Positions 32,410-35,001 of a stretch of DNA of 35,001 nucleotides are shown here, piece by piece. Within the stretch, counting starts at the first letter, position 1. Every line of letters begins with the position of its first letter. A program made the translations under genes and the position numbers. Under the pieces are notes generated by a model. The model made no database searches. It worked only from the letters and a program-made list of their open reading frames with translations, and was not told where the DNA came from. Source of the DNA: Lentisphaerota bacterium (GTDB lineage Bacteria > Verrucomicrobiota > Kiritimatiellia > PWTM01); contig VGWF01000041.1 of assembly GCA_016873715.1 (NCBI GenBank), positions 1 to 35,001 of the forward strand. Reading direction: 5' to 3'.

Positions 32410-33293
32410 AGCTCCCTCTCCACCCGGTTGCGGCCCGCGTTCTTCGCGCGGTAGAGGGCGTCGTCGGCGTTGCGAAGAAGATCGTCCACGCGCAGCCCGG
32501 CGCGATGGCTGGCGACCCCGAAACTCGCGGTCAGGCGGCTCTCCGGCGCCATGCGGAGATCCGCGTACTCCTGCCGCAGCCGCTCGGCGATCTGCATCGC
32601 CTCATCGAGCGGGGTCTCCGGGCAGACCACGAGGAACTCCTCGCCGCCCCAGCGCCCCGGCACGTCGCTCGCGCGAACCGAGGCCCGCAGCCAGCGGCCG
32701 GTCTCCATGAGAGCGGCGTCGCCGGCCGCGTGACCGTGAGTGTCGTTGACGGCCTTGAAGTGATCGACGTCGAACAGGATGACCGAGAGCGGCCGGGCGT
32801 AGCACTCGGCCCGGGAGACCTCGAGCGCCAGGCACTCCTGCAGCTTCCTCCGGTTGAACAGCGAGGTGAGCGGGTCAAGCGTGGCGAGACTCTGCAACTC
32901 GACGAGCGCCTTCCGCAGCGCGATGTGATTCCGGACGCGGGCCCGGACGATCGGCGCGTTGACGGGTTTGACGATGTAATCCACGGCCCCGAGGCCCAGG
33001 CCGTGCGCCTCGCTGTCGCCGCTGTCCATCGCCGTGACGAAGATGATCGGGATGTCCTTCGTCACGGGCGACTTCTTCAGGCGCCGGCAGACCTCGCGGC
33101 CGTCGATGCCCGGCATGTTGATGTCCAGGAGAATGAGATCGGGCACCGGCGGTTCCGACGCCAGGCGCAAGGCCGCGTCGCCATCGAACGCCGTCATGAC
33201 ATCCCATTCCTGCCGCAGCATGCTCTCAAGGACGGCGGCACTGGTCGGAACGTCGTCGACCACCAGGATCTTCTGTCGGATCGTCACATCCAT
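32406..33293 (-). CDS. Response regulator with GGDEF diguanylate cyclase domain
   Basis: A 295-residue protein of PleD/WspR-like layout. The receiver (about 8-125) has ILVVDDVPT, the acceptor Asp in LILLDINMPG, FVTAMD and Lys in YIVKPV. A short helix leads to a GGDEF domain (about 135-293): ATLDPLTSLFNRR, ILFDVDHFKAVNDTHGH, the active-site GGEEF in RWGGEEFLVV, then TASFGVA and ADDALYRAKNAGRN. It makes c-di-GMP. No clear RxxD inhibitory site stands at the usual place before GGEEF. ATG at 33293 begins the receiver directly; the frame stays open upstream with further ATGs at 33353 and 33455, so an N-terminal extension is possible. It is the first gene of an operon with the HD-GYP enzyme. Confidence 0.9.
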   Translation of the reverse strand: MDVTIRQKILVVDDVPTSAAVLESMLRQEWDVMTAFDGDAALRLASEPPVPDLILLDINMPGIDGREVCRRLKKSPVTKDIPIIFVTAMDSGDSEAHGLGLGAVDYIVKPVNAPIVRARVRNHIALRKALVELQSLATLDPLTSLFNRRKLQECLALEVSRAECYARPLSVILFDVDHFKAVNDTHGHAAGDAALMETGRWLRASVRASDVPGRWGGEEFLVVCPETPLDEAMQIAERLRQEYADLRMAPESRLTASFGVASHRAGLRVDDLLRNADDALYRAKNAGRNRVEREL

Positions 33294-33487
33294 GTTGCGT
33301 CTCGGCTTCCCACGCTTCACCAAATCGGTGCCGGGATCAAGCGCATTCTGCATGCCGCCCGGACTGACCGCCTCCGAAACCGCCGCTCCCGCCCCCCCTT
33401 TCCCGACGCCCCAAGCCATGCCGCAGCCCGCCGTCTTCGAGCCAGCCGACGCCATCGTCGCCGCGGAAAAAAGCAGTCCGAAACGTG

Positions 33488-33516
33488 TTGACAGACCGCG
33501 GACAACACCCTACATG
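33488..33516 (+). promoter_or_regulatory. Possible promoter with overlapping dyad
   Basis: A consensus -35 TTGACA (33488-33493) is followed after 17 bp by TACATG (33511-33516), a weak -10. The dyad GTGTTG (33485-33490) / CAACAC (33503-33508) overlaps it and could be an operator. It points toward the coiled-coil gene at 33789. Confidence 0.3.
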
Positions 33517-33548
33517 TTGCCGTCATAGAGACGAGAAAACGCAAAATA

Positions 33549-33604
33549 TTGGGTACGTCCGACGGGGATCGCAGGTTGGAATCGTTCCAACGGATTGTAC
33601 CCAA
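33549..33604. repeat. Nested hairpin element
   Basis: Outer arms TTGGGTAC (33549-33556) and GTACCCAA (33597-33604) enclose an inner hairpin GTTGGAA-TCG-TTCCAAC (33575-33591). The inner TTGGAA/TTCCAA core is the inverse of the dyad at 25801. It could be a structured 5' leader, a protein-binding site or a small dispersed element. Confidence 0.6.
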
Positions 33605-33618
33605 GCGAGTTTGATGTT

Positions 33619-33679
33619 CGGAAACCGGGATTTCCCCGGGAGGCGGCTGACAGGGGCGGTCGGGGACAGCCGGTTTCCG
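33619..33679. repeat. Long-arm inverted repeat upstream of coiled-coil gene
   Basis: Perfect 10-bp arms CGGAAACCGG (33619-33628) and CCGGTTTCCG (33670-33679) are separated by 41 bp. It lies in the same 330-bp intergenic region as the nested hairpin, about 110 bp before the next gene's start. Confidence 0.55.
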
Positions 33680-33788
33680 GGTCTGCGGGGTAGTGAGGAC
33701 GGATGGGTTGGCGACTGATTTCGGCAGCGGAATGCGCGACCATCGGGCTGAGCCCGCAGGAAGACGGGGGGACGGCCGGGAGGTGATG

Positions 33789-35001
33789 ATGGCGTACCGG
33801 ACAGGAATGGGAAGAAGCCTCGCCGTGCGGCGAGCGACTTTCGCTGCTGTCTGTGCCATGGCCCCGGTGGCTCCCGTTGCGGTTCTTGCATGGAACGATG
33901 GGTTGGAAGACCGGCTTCTTTCGGGCTCGCCGACCGGCGGCGATCAGCCCGTTCTCCGTCGGAGCTACGGCCGGCCTCTGTTTCGCGAGGAGAATCGGAC
34001 GGCTTCGCCTGAGGGGAGGCCGGCGCCGGCGTGGCCCGTGTCGGCGACCCCCGCGTCATCGAACGGGGCTCCGGCCCGCGCCGCGCCCGCTCCGGTCCCT
34101 GTCCCCGTTCTTCCGCCGACGCCCCTCCCCGCTGCTGCCGAACAGGCCGCCGGCTCCGAGCGATGGAAGACGCGGGTGGCGAAGGTCGAGGACGAGATGG
34201 ATCGGCTCGGCCGGGCGTTGCGCGACCGCGAGGCGGAGTTGAAGGCGGCCCGCAGCCGCGCGGCCGACCTGGAGCAGAAGGCCTCCCGGCTGGAGGTGGC
34301 CCGCGAGCTTCTCCGGCAGGACGCCGAGGTTCAGCAGGCCGACGCGGCGGTCGCGCAGGCCTCCCTGAAGGCCGAGATCGAGCGGCTCCGCCGGCAACCG
34401 CCCCCGCCGCCGGTCACCAATCTCATCGAGTCCGCGCGGTCGAAGGCGGAGGTCGCGAGGATCGCGGAGGAGCGGGACCGCCTGGGCCGGACGGTCGGCG
34501 ATCGCGAAGCGGAACTTGCGAAGGCCCGGGAGCGCGCCGCCGAACTGGAGAGCCGGGCCTCGCGCGCGGAGGCGGGGCAGAAGCTCGCGCAACAGGCCGT
34601 CGCGTCGCAGCAGGCGAACGCCACCTCGGCCCAGGCGGCCCTGAAGGCCGAGATCGAGCGGCTCCGCCGGCAACCGCCCCCGCCGCCGGTCACCAATCTC
34701 ATCGAGTCCGCGCGGTCGAAGGCGGAGGTCGCGAAGATCGCGGAGGAGCGGGACCGCCTGGGCCGGACGGTCGGCGATCGCGAGGCGGAACTTGCGAAGG
34801 CCCGGGAGCGCGCCGCCGAACTGGAGAGCCGGGCCTCGCGCGCGGAGGCGGAGCAGAAGCTCGCGCAACAGGCCGTCGCGTCGCAGCAGGCGAACGCCAC
34901 CTCGGCCCAGGCGGCCCTGAAGGCCGAGATCGAGCGGCTCCGCCGGCAGCCGCCCCCGCCGCCGGTCACCAATCTCATCGAGTCCGCACGGTCGAAGGCG
35001 G
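33789..35001 (+). CDS. Membrane-anchored coiled-coil repeat protein, 3' end outside window
   Basis: An open frame of at least 404 codons with no stop before the window ends. Two adjacent ATGs (33786, 33789) follow GGGAGG; 33789 gives the better 5-bp spacing. The N-terminus has a hydrophobic stretch (FAAVCAMAPVAPVAVLAW) that may be an anchor or signal. A Pro/Ala-rich linker (APAPVPVPVLPPTPLP) follows, then a long heptad-rich coiled coil (VEDEMDRLGRALRDREAEL). From 34365 the protein consists of 92-residue units. Each begins LKAEIERLRRQPPPPPVTNL and continues IESARSKAEV, then a coil of EERDRLGRTVGDREAELAKA type, so coiled-coil rods alternate with a polyproline break. Function unknown; an elongated envelope or scaffold protein is likely. 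Confidence 0.75.
   Translation, partial: MAYRTGMGRSLAVRRATFAAVCAMAPVAPVAVLAWNDGLEDRLLSGSPTGGDQPVLRRSYGRPLFREENRTASPEGRPAPAWPVSATPASSNGAPARAAPAPVPVPVLPPTPLPAAAEQAAGSERWKTRVAKVEDEMDRLGRALRDREAELKAARSRAADLEQKASRLEVARELLRQDAEVQQADAAVAQASLKAEIERLRRQPPPPPVTNLIESARSKAEVARIAEERDRLGRTVGDREAELAKARERAAELESRASRAEAGQKLAQQAVASQQANATSAQAALKAEIERLRRQPPPPPVTNLIESARSKAEVAKIAEERDRLGRTVGDREAELAKARERAAELESRASRAEAEQKLAQQAVASQQANATSAQAALKAEIERLRRQPPPPPVTNLIESARSKA
34365..35001 (+). repeat. Tandem 276-bp coding repeat
   Basis: Units start at 34365, 34641 and 34917 (the last is cut by the window end), each 276 bp or 92 codons. The first two full units differ at only a few bases, for example near 34459/34735, 34507/34783 and 34574/34850. 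A more diverged copy precedes them from about 34182. The near identity points to recent duplication or gene conversion. Confidence 0.9.

Overview
The window is a high-GC, double-membrane-type bacterial chromosome segment, most likely from the PVC superphylum (Kiritimatiellota, Verrucomicrobiota, Lentisphaerota or Planctomycetota). The reasons are a PEP-CTERM sorting signal, two SASA-type carbohydrate esterases, a GH95 enzyme coupled to a hydrazine-synthase-alpha-like dihaem protein with an FGE-sulfatase domain, an LPS-type GT9 transferase, and an integron-type integrase remnant. No rRNA or complete tRNA was seen. The phylum assignment is inference from gene content.

Region 1-3.3 kb is accessory DNA. 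It starts with a 7-bp-period C-rich satellite, then a broken integron-type tyrosine recombinase on the minus strand. Next come two co-directional, clearly lower-GC genes: a glycine-rich hydrophobic protein and a seven-helix membrane protein carrying a TIR-like domain. A stretch of gene debris follows. The layout (divergent integrase, gap, captured genes) is that of a decayed integron, and this gene pair is the best candidate for an undescribed system, plausibly defence.

Region 3.3-9.6 kb is a secreted catabolic cluster: a sialate O-acetylesterase-like protein, a CIA30-FAS1 fusion, a nucleoside hydrolase remnant, and a signal peptide-toroid-SASA fusion. It ends in a hairpin terminator and a three-unit array of GTAG-headed REP palindromes. 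Region 10.2-12.6 kb looks like integron cassettes: an SRPBCC gene bounded by two GTTAGGC cores (one within a good attC), an SDR gene ending in an attC-like hairpin, a cysteine-rich receiver protein, and a small lipoprotein. Base composition varies from gene to gene.

Region 12.7-20.5 kb lies on the minus strand: a PEP-CTERM repeat protein with a frameshift at its signal peptide, a GH95 family glycosidase, and a dihaem/FGE fusion overlapping it by 4 bp. A GT9 glycosyltransferase follows. Region 22.0-25.7 kb is a biotin locus, with bioB divergent from bioF, a BioH-like esterase gene and bioC, each overlapping the next by 4 bp. It is peppered with GGGGACAG motifs on both strands. After an intergenic stretch with heptamer repeats come a DoxX-TIM barrel fusion and a DUF2339/DUF3999 membrane pair. 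A minus-strand two-gene operon then encodes a GGDEF response regulator and an HD-GYP response regulator, opposing c-di-GMP enzymes. The window ends inside a plus-strand coiled-coil gene built of nearly identical 92-residue repeats.
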